Below are positions 1 through 8,793 of a stretch of DNA of 48,118 bases, piece by piece. Source of the stretch: Streptomyces candidus (GTDB lineage: Bacteria > Actinomycetota > Actinomycetes > Streptomycetales > Streptomycetaceae). The stretch is from assembly GCF_014207445.1 (NCBI RefSeq), contig NZ_JACHEM010000026.1:1-48118 (forward strand), given 5' to 3'. The notes under the pieces were generated by a model. The model was not told the DNA's origin, searched no databases, and saw only the letters and a list, made by a program, of their open reading frames with translations. The position numbers and the translations under genes were made by a program. Position 1 is the stretch's first letter. Every line of letters starts with the position of its first letter.

Positions 1-88
1 CTGGGAGATACGCGACGACATCCACGAAGCCTTCCTTACCCTCGGATGCGCACTCATCTGCTGGCGACGCCTGAAGTCATTCCGATAG
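1..88 (+). mobile_element. IS5-type transposase, C-terminal tail (cut by window edge)
   Basis: Reading from base 2, the sequence encodes 28 residues ending in a TAG at 86-88. The tail contains RDDIH-EAFL and ALICWRRLK, which resembles the extreme C terminus of IS5-family DDE transposases, where an R-x-D-I-H segment precedes a hydrophobic helix. The rest lies outside the window, so completeness cannot be judged. The bases just after the stop (GAGTTCTTAGACAGG, about 90-104) could be the element's terminal inverted repeat, but the other end is not visible. Family assignment rests on a short match and is moderately sure. Confidence 0.55.
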
Positions 89-182
89 GAGTTCTTAGAC
101 AGGGGAGACCGGGTGCCGAGAGACGTCCACCAGCTCGTCGTGGAGCACGAATAGCACCGAGTGCGCGCCAAGCTGCAAACGA

Positions 183-217
183 CTGGGCTGGCCCCAGATC
201 CCATGGAGCCAGCCCAG
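183..217 (-). terminator. Hairpin downstream of the DUF397 gene
   Basis: A perfect 10-bp inverted repeat (arms 183-192 and 208-217, core TGGGCTGGC/GCCAGCCCA) with a 15-nt loop lies 26 bases past the stop of the minus-strand DUF397 gene. There is no T-run, which is common for GC-rich actinomycete terminators. Its position supports a terminator for the 243-1369 pair. Confidence 0.55.
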
Positions 218-242
218 ATCCTCTCCGCCCTGAGGGGCAAGG

Positions 243-479
243 TCAGAGGTTGAACACGAAGTCGAACTCGCCGTCCTTCGCGCCCTCCAGCCACGCCTTT
301 GCCTCAGACGGTGTGTAGACGTGGGGCAGCCGATCGGGATTCTGCGAGTCGCCGACCAGGACGTAGCCGCCCTGCACGCCGACTCGAACGCAGTTGCCAC
401 TGCCACCGCTGTGCGAGGAGACGGTCCACTCGACACTCTCGAGGTCGAAGCTGGACGGATCGGGCTTCACGACGGTCAC
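243..479 (-). CDS. DUF397 protein
   Basis: This 78-residue protein has the DUF397 pattern: a W near residue 14 followed by an SSHSGGSGNCVRV segment, VLVGDSQNP, then TPSEAKAWLEGAKDGEFD at the C terminus. I chose the GTG at 479 rather than a longer frame because AGGAG sits 8 bases upstream and the start overlaps the stop of the XRE gene as GTGA (476-479), which implies translational coupling. DUF397 proteins are small Streptomyces partners of XRE-DUF5753 regulators, as in the whiJ-type and abaA-type loci. The molecular role is not settled; an accessory or antagonist of the neighbouring repressor is inferred. Confidence 0.9.
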   Translation of the reverse strand: MTVVKPDPSSFDLESVEWTVSSHSGGSGNCVRVGVQGGYVLVGDSQNPDRLPHVYTPSEAKAWLEGAKDGEFDFVFNL

Positions 480-1369
480 TTTTGGAGCTCCTTGATCTTG
501 TTCTCTAGGCGTATGTATGTCTCGTCGGGCTTGAGTGCCCGCTGCCACATTCCGGTGAAAGCATCGGTGTAGAGACGCACGCTTGCCTCAGTGTCGACGT
601 ACACCGAGTGGGTCATGGTCTCTGCCCAAGCGACCTCTCGGGCGGCTTCGGGGAAGTGCATGACGACAAACGGGCCCGCCATACCCGGGTGGAACCCGAT
701 CTTGGGCAGAAGCCGAATTTCCTGTTTCGGCTTCTCGCACTCCTGAAGCAGGCGCCGGATCTGGATGAGATCGCACGCTGCGTCGTTGACCGCTTCGAGG
801 TTGATGAGAGCGCGGAAGGACGCCATGGCCCACTCGTCGACTTGCCGTTGTCGCTCCATGCGAACATCGACGAGAACCTTGACTTCCCTCGGGCTCAGGT
901 CCGGTCGCATACCCGTGATCACGGCGTTCGCGTACTCCTCCGTCTGGAACAGGCCGGGAAGCAGATCCCTCTCGTAGTTGTCGATGGAGGACGCGCGGCG
1001 CTCCATCCGGAGGAAGCCCTCGAACTGCGTAGGACCCAGCAAGGTTGAGTTTCGGCGCCAGGAGGCTGGTCGGCGAGGACGGCCGGCGGGCGTCGTGTCC
1101 ACACTGAGCAAATCAAGCACGTGCTGGCGCGCTTGCGGCTCGGCGCCGTACACGTCGAGCAGCGCTTCGACGAGCTCGCTCGGAAGCCGTTTCCTTTTGC
1201 CGTTCTCGATGTTGCTGAGCGTGGAGATGTTGGTCTTGACGCCGTGTTCCTGCAGCAGGAGGTCGACGGCGGCGCGCTGGGTCAGGTCGCGGCGCTCCCG
1301 CAACTCCTCCAGCCGGCTGCCCACCTCGCGATGGGTGAGTGACCACGGGGCACTGCCTGCGTCCGACAT
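476..1369 (-). CDS. XRE-family regulator with DUF5753 domain
   Basis: A 297-residue protein. The N terminus (about residues 12-70) is a helix-turn-helix of the XRE type, with LEELRERRDLTQRAAVD and ISTLSNIENGKRKRL. The rest is a DUF5753 ligand or partner domain, recognisable from the YERDLLPGLFQTEEYA segment and the C-terminal VYVDTEASVRLYTDAFTGM block. The ATG at 1369 is preferred to an upstream TTG at 1405 because a TAGAAT box at 1409-1414 would put the transcript start near 1402. It is coupled to the DUF397 gene by a GTGA overlap. Such pairs act in developmental and antibiotic control in Streptomyces; the target here is unknown. Confidence 0.9.
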   Translation of the reverse strand: MSDAGSAPWSLTHREVGSRLEELRERRDLTQRAAVDLLLQEHGVKTNISTLSNIENGKRKRLPSELVEALLDVYGAEPQARQHVLDLLSVDTTPAGRPRRPASWRRNSTLLGPTQFEGFLRMERRASSIDNYERDLLPGLFQTEEYANAVITGMRPDLSPREVKVLVDVRMERQRQVDEWAMASFRALINLEAVNDAACDLIQIRRLLQECEKPKQEIRLLPKIGFHPGMAGPFVVMHFPEAAREVAWAETMTHSVYVDTEASVRLYTDAFTGMWQRALKPDETYIRLENKIKELQK

Positions 1370-1408
1370 GACGTCAGTGTGGCGGGTCTGCCCAGCTCTC
1401 AACAACCG

Positions 1409-1414
1409 ATTCTA
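1409..1414 (-). promoter_or_regulatory. Possible -10 box of the XRE gene
   Basis: Read on the minus strand, TAGAAT matches the sigma-70-type -10 consensus at five of six bases. It lies in an unusually AT-rich patch (1407-1440) and would give a leader of about 33 nt before the ATG at 1369. No good -35 hexamer is visible, so this is tentative. Confidence 0.3.
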
Positions 1415-1571
1415 TGAAGAAATTTTCTAGTTTCTGTTGCGCAGGACACAGAGGGAGGAGCATCCTGACCGGGGTCACGATCTGTGTTGTTGGCGTCGCG
1501 CCGTGTGGGATGTGTGTGTCCGCTCCACCGTGAGAGCCGCGCTCCGTCGCTGTTCGAGGAGGGCCGTGTTG

Positions 1572-3067
1572 ATGCCCCACCCCAGTCTGTTCCACGTCCT
1601 GCTCGTGGAGCGCCGGTGGGACCAATGGAGCGCATTCTGCCTGCAGTTCGAGCGAGTCGCCCGTGATCTGGCGCGAGAGCTGGGCAGGCCAAAGCTGGCC
1701 AGTGTCACGGTGTCGCGCAAGAGCTTCCACCGGTGGGCGAAAGGCGACTGGTACGGACGGCCCTGGCCCGACACCGCTCTGATCCTCGAGCACCTCTTCG
1801 AGGTCCCGGCAGCCGACCTGTTCAGCTCGGCACCGGATCCTGCGTCGGCAAGCACTTCCCCGTCCAAGGGCGGGGCTCTGCACGCCTCCGTGCTGGTCGC
1901 AGAGCAGTGGCCTACGACTCGGTTCTTCATGGGGCCCGGCGAAGCAGTCGGCGGGTGGGAGTTGGCCGGTCGGCAGGCGCTGGACGGCACGACAGCGGCT
2001 GTCGCCTTCCGCGCCGCCACTGGTGCAGGTTGCCAGGCCCACTTGGACGCCGGCGACGCGGGAGCGTTGGAGGAGTTTCTCCGCCCGGCCCGTCGCGGCT
2101 TTCTCATCGGCGTAGACGACCGGCAGCCCGCGCAACTGTTCGTTGCGACGCCGCGATTGCCCGCCGTGACCGGGCGGCATCGGCCGGCCAAGGTGCGTCA
2201 CCCCTGCCGAGAGCTCACTTACTGGACGACCTCACGTACGGCTTGGTGTGGTCTCTCGTCCAGTTGGACGACGGACTCCTGGCCGATGACTTCGCTCTTG
2301 AGCAGGAGCAGAAGGTGCTGGAGACATACCTCGATCTTCCGAGATCGGCCCCCAGCCGCAGGACAGTTCCTGACCTCACGAAGGCGGGCGCCCAGTGGCT
2401 CGGATCCACCTACTGCGCCCGCCACATCATGCGGCGGCTGGACGGCCTGACGGATCCCCCGGCGTTCTGGACCCGGGAGCAGACGGGCGAGCAGGCCGCC
2501 GCGTGGCTGTGGCTCAGGCACAAGGCTGACTACCTCAAGGCGATTTCGGCGCGCTATGCCGGCTCGGCCCCGCTCTCCCGCGCCTTCTGCATTCCCGAGT
2601 CCGAGGTGAGCCGCAGCGGCAGGTACGAGCGGATCCTTCTGCTGCTGACGATCGCTCTGATGGAACTGCACGGCGTCCGCGTGGATGTGCTGTCCGATCC
2701 CGAGTACTCCCACGTCGACGGCTTCGTCCTCGTCCCCGGGCAGCGAGCCGTAGTGGCCAACTGGGCGCGGACAGACGAGGAGATCTGGGCTGTCGACACC
2801 GTCACACGGCGGCCGGCTCTGCGGGAGTACAGCGAGGCCCTTGGGGAAGCGCGGGAGCACAGCGTGATGCGGGGCCCCGACCCGGAAGCCCGGCTTCGCT
2901 CCATGGCCGGATACCTGGACATCGACTGGGTGTGGCTGGTCGAGAGGTCCCGTGAAATGAGCGAATACGGAACGGCGAGCATCGTCCGCCCCCGCAGCCG
3001 ACACCTGACCGCGGAATCCCTCGACGAAGTATTCGCTTTCCTAGCCTCTCTAGCCCCGGACCGCTGA
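1572..3067 (+). pseudogene. Regulator-like protein interrupted by a -1 frameshift
   Basis: The N-terminal half (from ATG 1572, with GAGGAGG about 9 bases upstream) and the C-terminal half (to 3067) lie in different frames. The first gives LLVERRWDQWSAFC, closely like the start of the gene at 4704. The second begins around LLDDLTYGLVW and includes FWTREQTGEQAAAWLW and RILLLLTIALMELHGVRV. Adding one C to the run at 2201-2204 restores one protein of about 498 residues, though the exact site could lie a little upstream. I recall intact Streptomyces proteins of this type annotated as transcriptional regulators, but no classical HTH is obvious. A TTA codon sits just after the shift (2219-2221). It may be a true pseudogene or a sequencing error. 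Confidence 0.65.
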
Positions 3068-3122
3068 AAAGTTCGAAGCCGTTCCCGCACTCCTTGATCC
3101 GCTTCTTCGAAAGGCAGCTCTC

Positions 3123-4127
3123 ATGGACCCCAGCCCTCGGGCCCAGCTCCCCTCCGCTCTGGTTCTCTCCCTGGGCGGCACCATCGCAATGGCGGCCCCG
3201 GGAGCAGGACACGGCGGCGTGGCGCCCCGGTTGACCGCCGAGGACCTCGTCGCCGCGGTTCCGGAGCTCGCCGAGGAAGCCGAGCTGGAGCTGCGGGACT
3301 TCCGGAAGATCCCCGGAGCGTGGCTGGAGATTGACGACATCGCCGCTGTTGCCGAGCTGCTCAACAAGCAGGCTGCGGCGGGTACGACCGGATTCGTGAT
3401 CACCCAGGGGACCGACACCCTGGAGGAGGTCGCCTACCTTCTCGACCTGCTGTACGAGGGGGCAGCGCCCGTCGTCGTCACCGGCGCTATGCGCAACGCG
3501 CAGATGGCCGGGGCGGACGGGCCAGCCAACCTCCTCGCCGCTGTGCGTACCGCGGTCAGTCCCCAGGCACGTGACATGGGAGTCCTCGTCGCTCTCGCCG
3601 ACGAACTGCACGCCGCTCGGCACGTCCAGAAGGTCCACAGCACCAGTCCCTCGGCCTTCTGCTCCCCGGGGGCAGGTCCGATCGGATACCTGGTCGAAGG
3701 CCGGCCGCGGTTCCACTTCACCCTCCAGCGCCAGCCGCACATCGAGCTCCCCCTGACCCGCCCTGCTTCCGTCGAGGTGATCGAAGCCACGCTCGGAAGC
3801 GAAGGCGCCTTCCTCGACGCGGCAGGCTCCCTGGACGGCTTGGTCGTCGCGGCCTTCGGTGCCGGCCACGTCCCCCGGGCCTGGGCGCCGCGGCTGGGCG
3901 ACCTGGCTTCCCGTGTTCCTGTCGTCCTCACCTCACGCACAGGGGCGGGAAGCGTCCTTACCCACACTTACGACTTCGGCCCGGGCTCCGAAACCGACCT
4001 CCTGGGCCGTGGCCTGATCAACGGCGGTCGACTGGAGCCGCGCAAGGCTCGGCTGCTGCTCCTGGCACTGCTGCGCTCCGGCGCCGATCAGACCATGGTC
4101 CAGGCCGCTTTCGCGGCGCACCGCTGA
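3123..4127 (+). CDS. L-asparaginase, cytoplasmic type
   Basis: This 334-residue protein should hydrolyse L-asparagine to aspartate and ammonia (EC 3.5.1.1). The first active-site loop is LSLGGTIAM (residues about 14-22, catalytic Thr) and the second is ITQGTDTLEEVAY (about residues 97-109, carrying the second Thr and the Asp). The VVTGAMRNA...ADGP segment fits the family. Length is usual and there is no signal peptide, so it is probably cytosolic. The ATG at 3123 has AAAGG about 9 bases upstream. It is followed 26 bases later by the PPC gene and is flanked by two related regulator-like genes, which suggests a co-regulated group. Confidence 0.92.
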   Translation: MDPSPRAQLPSALVLSLGGTIAMAAPGAGHGGVAPRLTAEDLVAAVPELAEEAELELRDFRKIPGAWLEIDDIAAVAELLNKQAAAGTTGFVITQGTDTLEEVAYLLDLLYEGAAPVVVTGAMRNAQMAGADGPANLLAAVRTAVSPQARDMGVLVALADELHAARHVQKVHSTSPSAFCSPGAGPIGYLVEGRPRFHFTLQRQPHIELPLTRPASVEVIEATLGSEGAFLDAAGSLDGLVVAAFGAGHVPRAWAPRLGDLASRVPVVLTSRTGAGSVLTHTYDFGPGSETDLLGRGLINGGRLEPRKARLLLLALLRSGADQTMVQAAFAAHR

Positions 4128-4153
4128 CCTACGCAACTCACGATCGGATCATC

Positions 4154-4618
4154 ATGCGCGCCACCGAGATCACCGTCGGCCGGAAGTTCGCCGCCGTCTT
4201 CGAGCACGGCGAGGACTTCTTCGAGGCCCTGGACCGCTTCTGCCGCGAGACCGACGTCCGGGCGGGCCACCTCACCTTCATCGGCGGTTTCAGCCACGCC
4301 CGGCTGGTAGGAACCTGCGAGCCCTTGGAACACCCCGAGCGCCCTCTGTGGGATGAGATCGAAGTCGAGACCCTGGAGGTCCTCGGGAGCGGAACCCTCG
4401 CCTGGGACCCCGACGAGGAACGTGTCACGCCGCACATACATGTCTCCGCAGGGCTCAAGGCGGACTCCGCCGACGGACGCACCAGCCATCTGCAAGGCGG
4501 GACCGTTCAGTTCCTTGCCGAGGTCGTCATCGAAGAGTGGATTACCCCGGAGGTGACCCGGCCGCGCGACCCCGGTATGCACGACGTGCCTCTGCTCACG
4601 TTCGGCCGGACGGACTGA
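4154..4618 (+). CDS. PPC/DUF296 domain protein
   Basis: A 154-residue protein made up of a single PPC (DUF296) domain. Typical features are the start GRKFAAVFEHGEDFFEAL, the GHLTFIGGFSHARL strand-turn segment, and HIHVSAGLK, where the histidines often bind metal. The domain trimerises and in plants is joined to AT-hooks. Bacterial stand-alone versions have no well established function, so DNA binding should not be assumed. It probably shares an operon with the asparaginase upstream. Confidence 0.85.
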   Translation: MRATEITVGRKFAAVFEHGEDFFEALDRFCRETDVRAGHLTFIGGFSHARLVGTCEPLEHPERPLWDEIEVETLEVLGSGTLAWDPDEERVTPHIHVSAGLKADSADGRTSHLQGGTVQFLAEVVIEEWITPEVTRPRDPGMHDVPLLTFGRTD

Positions 4619-4703
4619 AGGCACCGGCTGGCGCGGCCAGCGCGCCGGGATCTGCCAGCAGAGCACGCGCATTCATCCGGAGCCCATCTGAAGGGGACGG
4701 CAG

Positions 4704-6053
4704 GTGAACACCACAACACGTTTCGCCCTCCTGGTGCAGGAACGGCGCTGGGACTCGTACGAGGTTTTCTGTATCCGCTTCGCCGACGCGGCCGCTCGAG
4801 CGGCCGAGAAGGAGAACAACCCCCGGCTCGCACGCACCGACATCGCCCGCAGCACCTACGCCCGCTGGATGGGACGTAAGGGCGCGATCACAAGCATCCC
4901 CCGCCGTGATGCCGCCCTCGTCCTTCGGCACATGTTCAACATGTCGCCCAAGCGGCTCTTCGAACCGATCGATGCCGGCGCCTGGAGCCCGGGCCCCCTC
5001 AATACCTCCCCTGCCGCGCCTGCGGACACCCTCGGGTTCGACGACCCCTTGACCATCGTGAGCCAGACACACAAGCTGACCAGCTCCAACACCGATGACC
5101 CCATCCTCGGCATGGTGAGGGGAACAATCGCCAGCATCGTGGCCCGGTACGAAACGCTTGGACCCCAGCATCTGGCAGGGGAGGCCAGGATCATCCGCGA
5201 GACGCTGCACGGCATCCTTGTCGGCCACCAACCACCCCGTACGAGGACGGAACTCTTCCGGCTTGCATCACAAGCCTCGGGACTTCTCGGATACATGGCC
5301 GTCAACGCCGGCGCCCGCTTCGAGGTGGTCGACGCGTACTGCACGGAAGCGGAGACCTTGGCCCGGGAGGTCGGCGAGGTGTCGATGGAGATGTGGGCGA
5401 ACGGCACCCGCTCGCTCGGCTTGTACTACCAAAAGCGTTACGCCGAGGCGGATGACGCCGCCTCGGCCGGCATCGCCCTCGCCCCCGGTCACCCACAGGC
5501 CATCAGGTTGCTGGTCAACGGCCGATCGCGGGCACTCGCTCGCCTCGGCGATCGAGCAGGGGCTGAGACAGCCATCGGGCACGCCCTTGAACTCTCAGAC
5601 CGCCAGACATCACTCCCCGACGGCCTGACCTCGTGCATCAGCTTCGAGCCCTACTCCATGGCGCGCTCCCTCGCCAACGCCATCACCACTCGCCTCTCCC
5701 TCGGGGACACCGCGGAGGTCCTGGCCCACGCCGACCAGATCGAAGAGCTGGTCGAGCATTCACAGTCTGAGTGGAGCCGTGCCCTGGTCGGGCTGGATGT
5801 GGCATCCGCGCTGCTGAAGCAGGGCTCGCCCGAGATCGAGCACGCCATGGCGCGAGGCCGTCGCGCGCTGAGATCCGGTACCGGCCGGCCGATCAAATCC
5901 GTCTGGGAGAGGGCGGTCGAGTTGTACCAGAACGCCGAGCGGTGGCACGACGAAGCCGAGGTAGGGGACTATGCCGAGGAACTGCGGACGTGGCAGTCAC
6001 AGCCGCAGGTCGGACTGATCGCCGTCGGCTCGCCGTCGCGGATCGCACCCTGA
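4704..6053 (+). CDS. Regulator-like protein with TPR-type helical repeats
   Basis: A 449-residue protein starting at GTG 4704 (GGGG about 10 bases upstream). Residues 1-85 resemble the N terminus of the frameshifted gene at 1572: both have LLVxERRWD, FC and FxxAA, then an ARSTYARWM-like segment and ILxHxF/VLRHMF. Residues about 130-430 are helical with TPR character (for example YYQKRYAEADDAASAGIAL and ALARLGDRAGAETAIGHALEL). This layout, a possible DNA-binding head plus TPR body, fits an actinomycete regulator, but I do not recognise a characterised homologue. It is followed 16 bases later by the 2H phosphoesterase gene. Confidence 0.75.
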   Translation: MNTTTRFALLVQERRWDSYEVFCIRFADAAARAAEKENNPRLARTDIARSTYARWMGRKGAITSIPRRDAALVLRHMFNMSPKRLFEPIDAGAWSPGPLNTSPAAPADTLGFDDPLTIVSQTHKLTSSNTDDPILGMVRGTIASIVARYETLGPQHLAGEARIIRETLHGILVGHQPPRTRTELFRLASQASGLLGYMAVNAGARFEVVDAYCTEAETLAREVGEVSMEMWANGTRSLGLYYQKRYAEADDAASAGIALAPGHPQAIRLLVNGRSRALARLGDRAGAETAIGHALELSDRQTSLPDGLTSCISFEPYSMARSLANAITTRLSLGDTAEVLAHADQIEELVEHSQSEWSRALVGLDVASALLKQGSPEIEHAMARGRRALRSGTGRPIKSVWERAVELYQNAERWHDEAEVGDYAEELRTWQSQPQVGLIAVGSPSRIAP

Positions 6054-6069
6054 CCCTCCGAGGAGCCCT

Positions 6070-6807
6070 GTGTCACCCGAGCTGGACACCGATCCCAGCG
6101 CCTTTCCCAGCGCGCCGCCTGCGAGCCTTGATGATCCCGAAGTGATCATCGAGCACGATTGGCGCGCGTTCCAGAGCGTCGAGCGCACGGCCGATCACTG
6201 GGACCGGCCGGGGTGGTCGGAGCAGCAGCGCTCGTACTACTGGATGCACACGTTTCCGGACCCCGGCGAGTTGCTGCAGCGGACGGAACACTGTCAACGA
6301 GCCCTGCAGCATCTGGGCATGGATCCTGTCCCCGCGGACGGTCTACACGTGACCGTGCTGCGCGTGGGCGCAGTCGACCAGGTATCGACCGCGCAGGTGG
6401 AGCACCTCCTGGACTTGACGCAGCAGCTACCCGTCAGCGCTTTCCACGTCCTCGCTCACCCTCTCGCCGGCTCGCGTGGCGCCGTGCGCTACAGCCTCAC
6501 GCCGTGGAAACCGCTGATCCGCCTCCACGCGGCTCTCCACGCCGCAGGAAAGCAGGCAGGAGTCCCCGGCGGCCCTCCGACGGCGGCGTTCCGTCCGCAT
6601 CTGGGTATCGCCTATAGCAACCAGGAGCGATCCGCGTCCGCAGTCATCGACGCCGTCGCGCCTCTGCGGTCTCTTCCTCCGGTGCCGCTGCAGTTCACAG
6701 CCGTCGATCTCGTGGAGCTGCGGCGCCAGGACAGAACCTACCGTTGGAGAACGATCCGCTCGATTCCCCTGCCCTCTGCCGCACGCTCGCGTACGCCGTT
6801 CACCTAG
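6070..6807 (+). CDS. 2H phosphoesterase (2'-5' RNA ligase-like)
   Basis: A 245-residue protein with the two histidine motifs of the 2H superfamily: LHVTVLRVG (about residues 95-103) and FRPHLGIAYSN (about 175-185), which is H-x-T and H-x-G in place of the second H-x-T/S. These enzymes act on 2',3'-cyclic phosphate or 2'-5' linked RNA ends; the substrate here cannot be told. The GTG at 6070 has AGGAG about 7 bases upstream and lies 16 bases after the TPR regulator, so co-transcription is likely. The second motif's Gly in place of Thr/Ser makes activity less certain. Confidence 0.75.
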   Translation: MSPELDTDPSAFPSAPPASLDDPEVIIEHDWRAFQSVERTADHWDRPGWSEQQRSYYWMHTFPDPGELLQRTEHCQRALQHLGMDPVPADGLHVTVLRVGAVDQVSTAQVEHLLDLTQQLPVSAFHVLAHPLAGSRGAVRYSLTPWKPLIRLHAALHAAGKQAGVPGGPPTAAFRPHLGIAYSNQERSASAVIDAVAPLRSLPPVPLQFTAVDLVELRRQDRTYRWRTIRSIPLPSAARSRTPFT

Positions 6808-6852
6808 GAGCCGATCGCGCGTTGATGGCCAGGGTCCGGCGGTGCTGCCTCG

Positions 6853-7857
6853 TCACATGCCGGTGCAGGCCGCCAGCCTCTCCTTCGGCTTGGGATGCGT
6901 CTGCGCGCGGATCTGGGCGTACGCGTCGTCGAGCAGCCGCAGCTCGACAGTGGTGAGGACGGGGCCGGAGAGAGACCCGAAGCTCTCTGCCAGATGGTCT
7001 TCGCTGGTAAAGCTGATGACCGAGGCACAGTGGCCGGCGCGCTGGACGCCGGACAGCAGCGCAAGGCGGGTCAGAGTTCCTGGAGCATTGCCGAAGTGGG
7101 CGTGCAGCGATTCCAGCCCGGCGGGTACCTTCTCGGCGCCGGCCGGAGCGAGAGCGGCCCGGAGACCCAGGGCATCCGGCGCCGCGAGGATCACGCCGAC
7201 CCCGTGGCGTGCCGTGAACGCGAAGAGGTCATCGCCCTCCAGCGTGAACACCGGCGTGAGGGCGTTGCACCGAGTCCAGATCACGTTCGGTCTGATCAGT
7301 CGGAAGAGGTAGAGGAACCGCTCGGCGCAGGCAGCGCGTTCGGCGGGTGTCGCGCTGGCGGGTGTGTACGGCCCCCGCATACCGATGGCCTTGATGGCGC
7401 CGACTTCCCGCAGGGTGTGCATCTGATCGATTGCGGGGCCCAGATAGCGGTCTTGAGGACCGAAGTCCCACGACTCCAGGGTGTAGAGGTCCAGCTCCTC
7501 GACGTAGAGGTTCTCCAGGGTCTGCTGCAGCTGGTGGTGGATGTGCCGGTCGGCGTAGGCGTGCGGCGCGGAGCCTCGGACCTTCCCGACCTTGCTGCTG
7601 GTCAGGAAGGTCCGATTCGGATACTCCCGCAGCAGGCGCCCAAGCATTCGCTCGGCCCGCCCGGCTCCGTAGGAGTCGGCCGTGTCCAGGAGGTTGGCGC
7701 CGAGCTCCACGGCGCGGCGCAAGCCGTCGAGGAAGGGGCCGTCGTCCTCCTCGCGGGTGTGGCTCCCCAGCAGCTCCACGGCGCCGAGGTTGACGCCCAA
7801 AGGGTGAACTGCGAGGCCCTGTCCCAGATGACGACTCGTGAAGTCCAAGTCGGTCAT
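6853..7857 (-). CDS. Aldo/keto reductase with Glu at the catalytic His position
   Basis: A 334-residue TIM-barrel NADPH oxidoreductase. Catalytic residues map to D58 and Y63 (NLLDTADSYG) and K89 (TSSKVGK). The usual histidine position, in the LDLYxLH motif, is E128 (LDLYTLESWD). In animal 5-beta-reductase (AKR1D1) a Glu at this place goes with steroid C=C reduction, so an altered reaction is possible, but this is inference. The ATG overlaps the stop of the upstream ATPase gene by one base (TGATG), which implies translational coupling. It is convergent with the 2H phosphoesterase gene. Confidence 0.85.
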   Translation of the reverse strand: MTDLDFTSRHLGQGLAVHPLGVNLGAVELLGSHTREEDDGPFLDGLRRAVELGANLLDTADSYGAGRAERMLGRLLREYPNRTFLTSSKVGKVRGSAPHAYADRHIHHQLQQTLENLYVEELDLYTLESWDFGPQDRYLGPAIDQMHTLREVGAIKAIGMRGPYTPASATPAERAACAERFLYLFRLIRPNVIWTRCNALTPVFTLEGDDLFAFTARHGVGVILAAPDALGLRAALAPAGAEKVPAGLESLHAHFGNAPGTLTRLALLSGVQRAGHCASVISFTSEDHLAESFGSLSGPVLTTVELRLLDDAYAQIRAQTHPKPKERLAACTGM

Positions 7858-8309
7858 CAGCGAGATCCTTCCCGCGTCAGCACAGCGATGACGATCTTTC
7901 CGTTCGCGGTTTCCTCGACCGACCAGGTGTCGGCGAGGTTCTGGATGATGAACAGCCCACGTCCGTTTGTGGCCACGGTGTCCGGCTTCACGGACGAGTT
8001 GCACGGGTGCGAGGGAAGGGCGTTGGTGTCATGGCCCAGGTCGATGACGCCCAGTGCCGTGCCGAGCTCGTAGACCTCGATCCTTATGAGGACCGCGCCA
8101 GGGCTGTGCTTGACGGCGTTGGCGATGAGTTCACTGGCGATCAGCATGGCGTCGTCGACCTGTCCCTCGTCGGCGTCGTCCAGGAAGCTGGTGAGCGCAA
8201 CGCGTGCGGAGCGTTGCGGGGCCGGAAGTCCGGCAAGCTCGACATCGCAGTGGTCTAGCAAATTTCCGAGGCTCTGGTCGTGGACCAGCTCGGCGGTAGT
8301 CGGAGGCAA
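7857..8309 (-). CDS. Anti-sigma-type ATP-binding protein (HATPase_c)
   Basis: A 150-residue GHKL ATPase of the RsbW/SpoIIAB-like class common in Streptomyces. The N box is ASELIANAVKHS, the G1-like region is IDLGHD, and the G2 box is NGRGLFIIQNLAD. I chose the TTG at 8309 because GAGGAG lies 6 bases upstream and family members start close to this point; a longer frame continues to 8477 without homology. Such proteins phosphorylate or sequester partners in sigma-factor control. The coupling to an aldo/keto reductase is unusual and its meaning is unknown. Confidence 0.8.
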   Translation of the reverse strand: MPPTTAELVHDQSLGNLLDHCDVELAGLPAPQRSARVALTSFLDDADEGQVDDAMLIASELIANAVKHSPGAVLIRIEVYELGTALGVIDLGHDTNALPSHPCNSSVKPDTVATNGRGLFIIQNLADTWSVEETANGKIVIAVLTREGSR

Positions 8310-8389
8310 CCTCGTCTCCTCATGATCGAGACGCCCTGCGGAGCGGCCGGAATCGACCCACCTCCACCGTGGCGGAACACCGCAGGCAT

Positions 8390-8544
8390 CGGTACGCCAA
8401 ACCGCGGCCACTTCTGTGTCACTTCGCCCTCTGCCCATCGCTCCACCGCACCCTCCACGGTGGGTAAAACGCACCAAACCGACCCTGATGTGTGCTCGCG
8501 CCTCGGGTGAAGTGGCCCAGAAGTGGCCGCGGTTTGGCGTACCG
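8390..8544. repeat. 40-bp inverted repeat with 11-bp-spaced direct repeats
   Basis: Arm 1 is 8390-8429 and arm 2 is 8505-8544. The outer 27 bases of each arm (8390-8416 and 8518-8544) are perfect reverse complements, and the inner 13 have three mismatches. Each arm also contains two tandem copies of a 9-base word: GAAGTGGCC at 8509-8517 and again at 8520-8528, with a degenerate inverted pair at 8406-8425. The 11-base period is about one helical turn, as in operator arrays. The element sits in the 484-bp space between the divergent ATPase gene (start 8309) and the gene at 8794; I see no coding gene in 8310-8793. Confidence 0.8.
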
Positions 8545-8793
8545 CTGTCCCCCCGGTTCCGTCACCGTTGAGTGAAGCCAGCGACCGCGGTCCCGGAGCC
8601 ACCGGATTGCGGACCGCTGCTTGGACGGTCAGCTCTTCCCGGGGCGTCGTCCAGATCGGTGCCGCGCACGCCTGACAACTGCGGGACCCGTCCTTGTTCT
8701 GGTGCCGCGCCGGCCTCCCCCGCTACGGCGCGGCACCGGTACCCCTCTCACGATTCGTCCGACAGCGGTCTTCTTCTCTGGAGAGCAGTTCAC

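Noticed and set aside
3067..3122. TTCGAA-containing imperfect hairpin between the regulator and the asparaginase
   Set aside because: The arms pair only with a bulge and the loop is long, so I do not call it a terminator.
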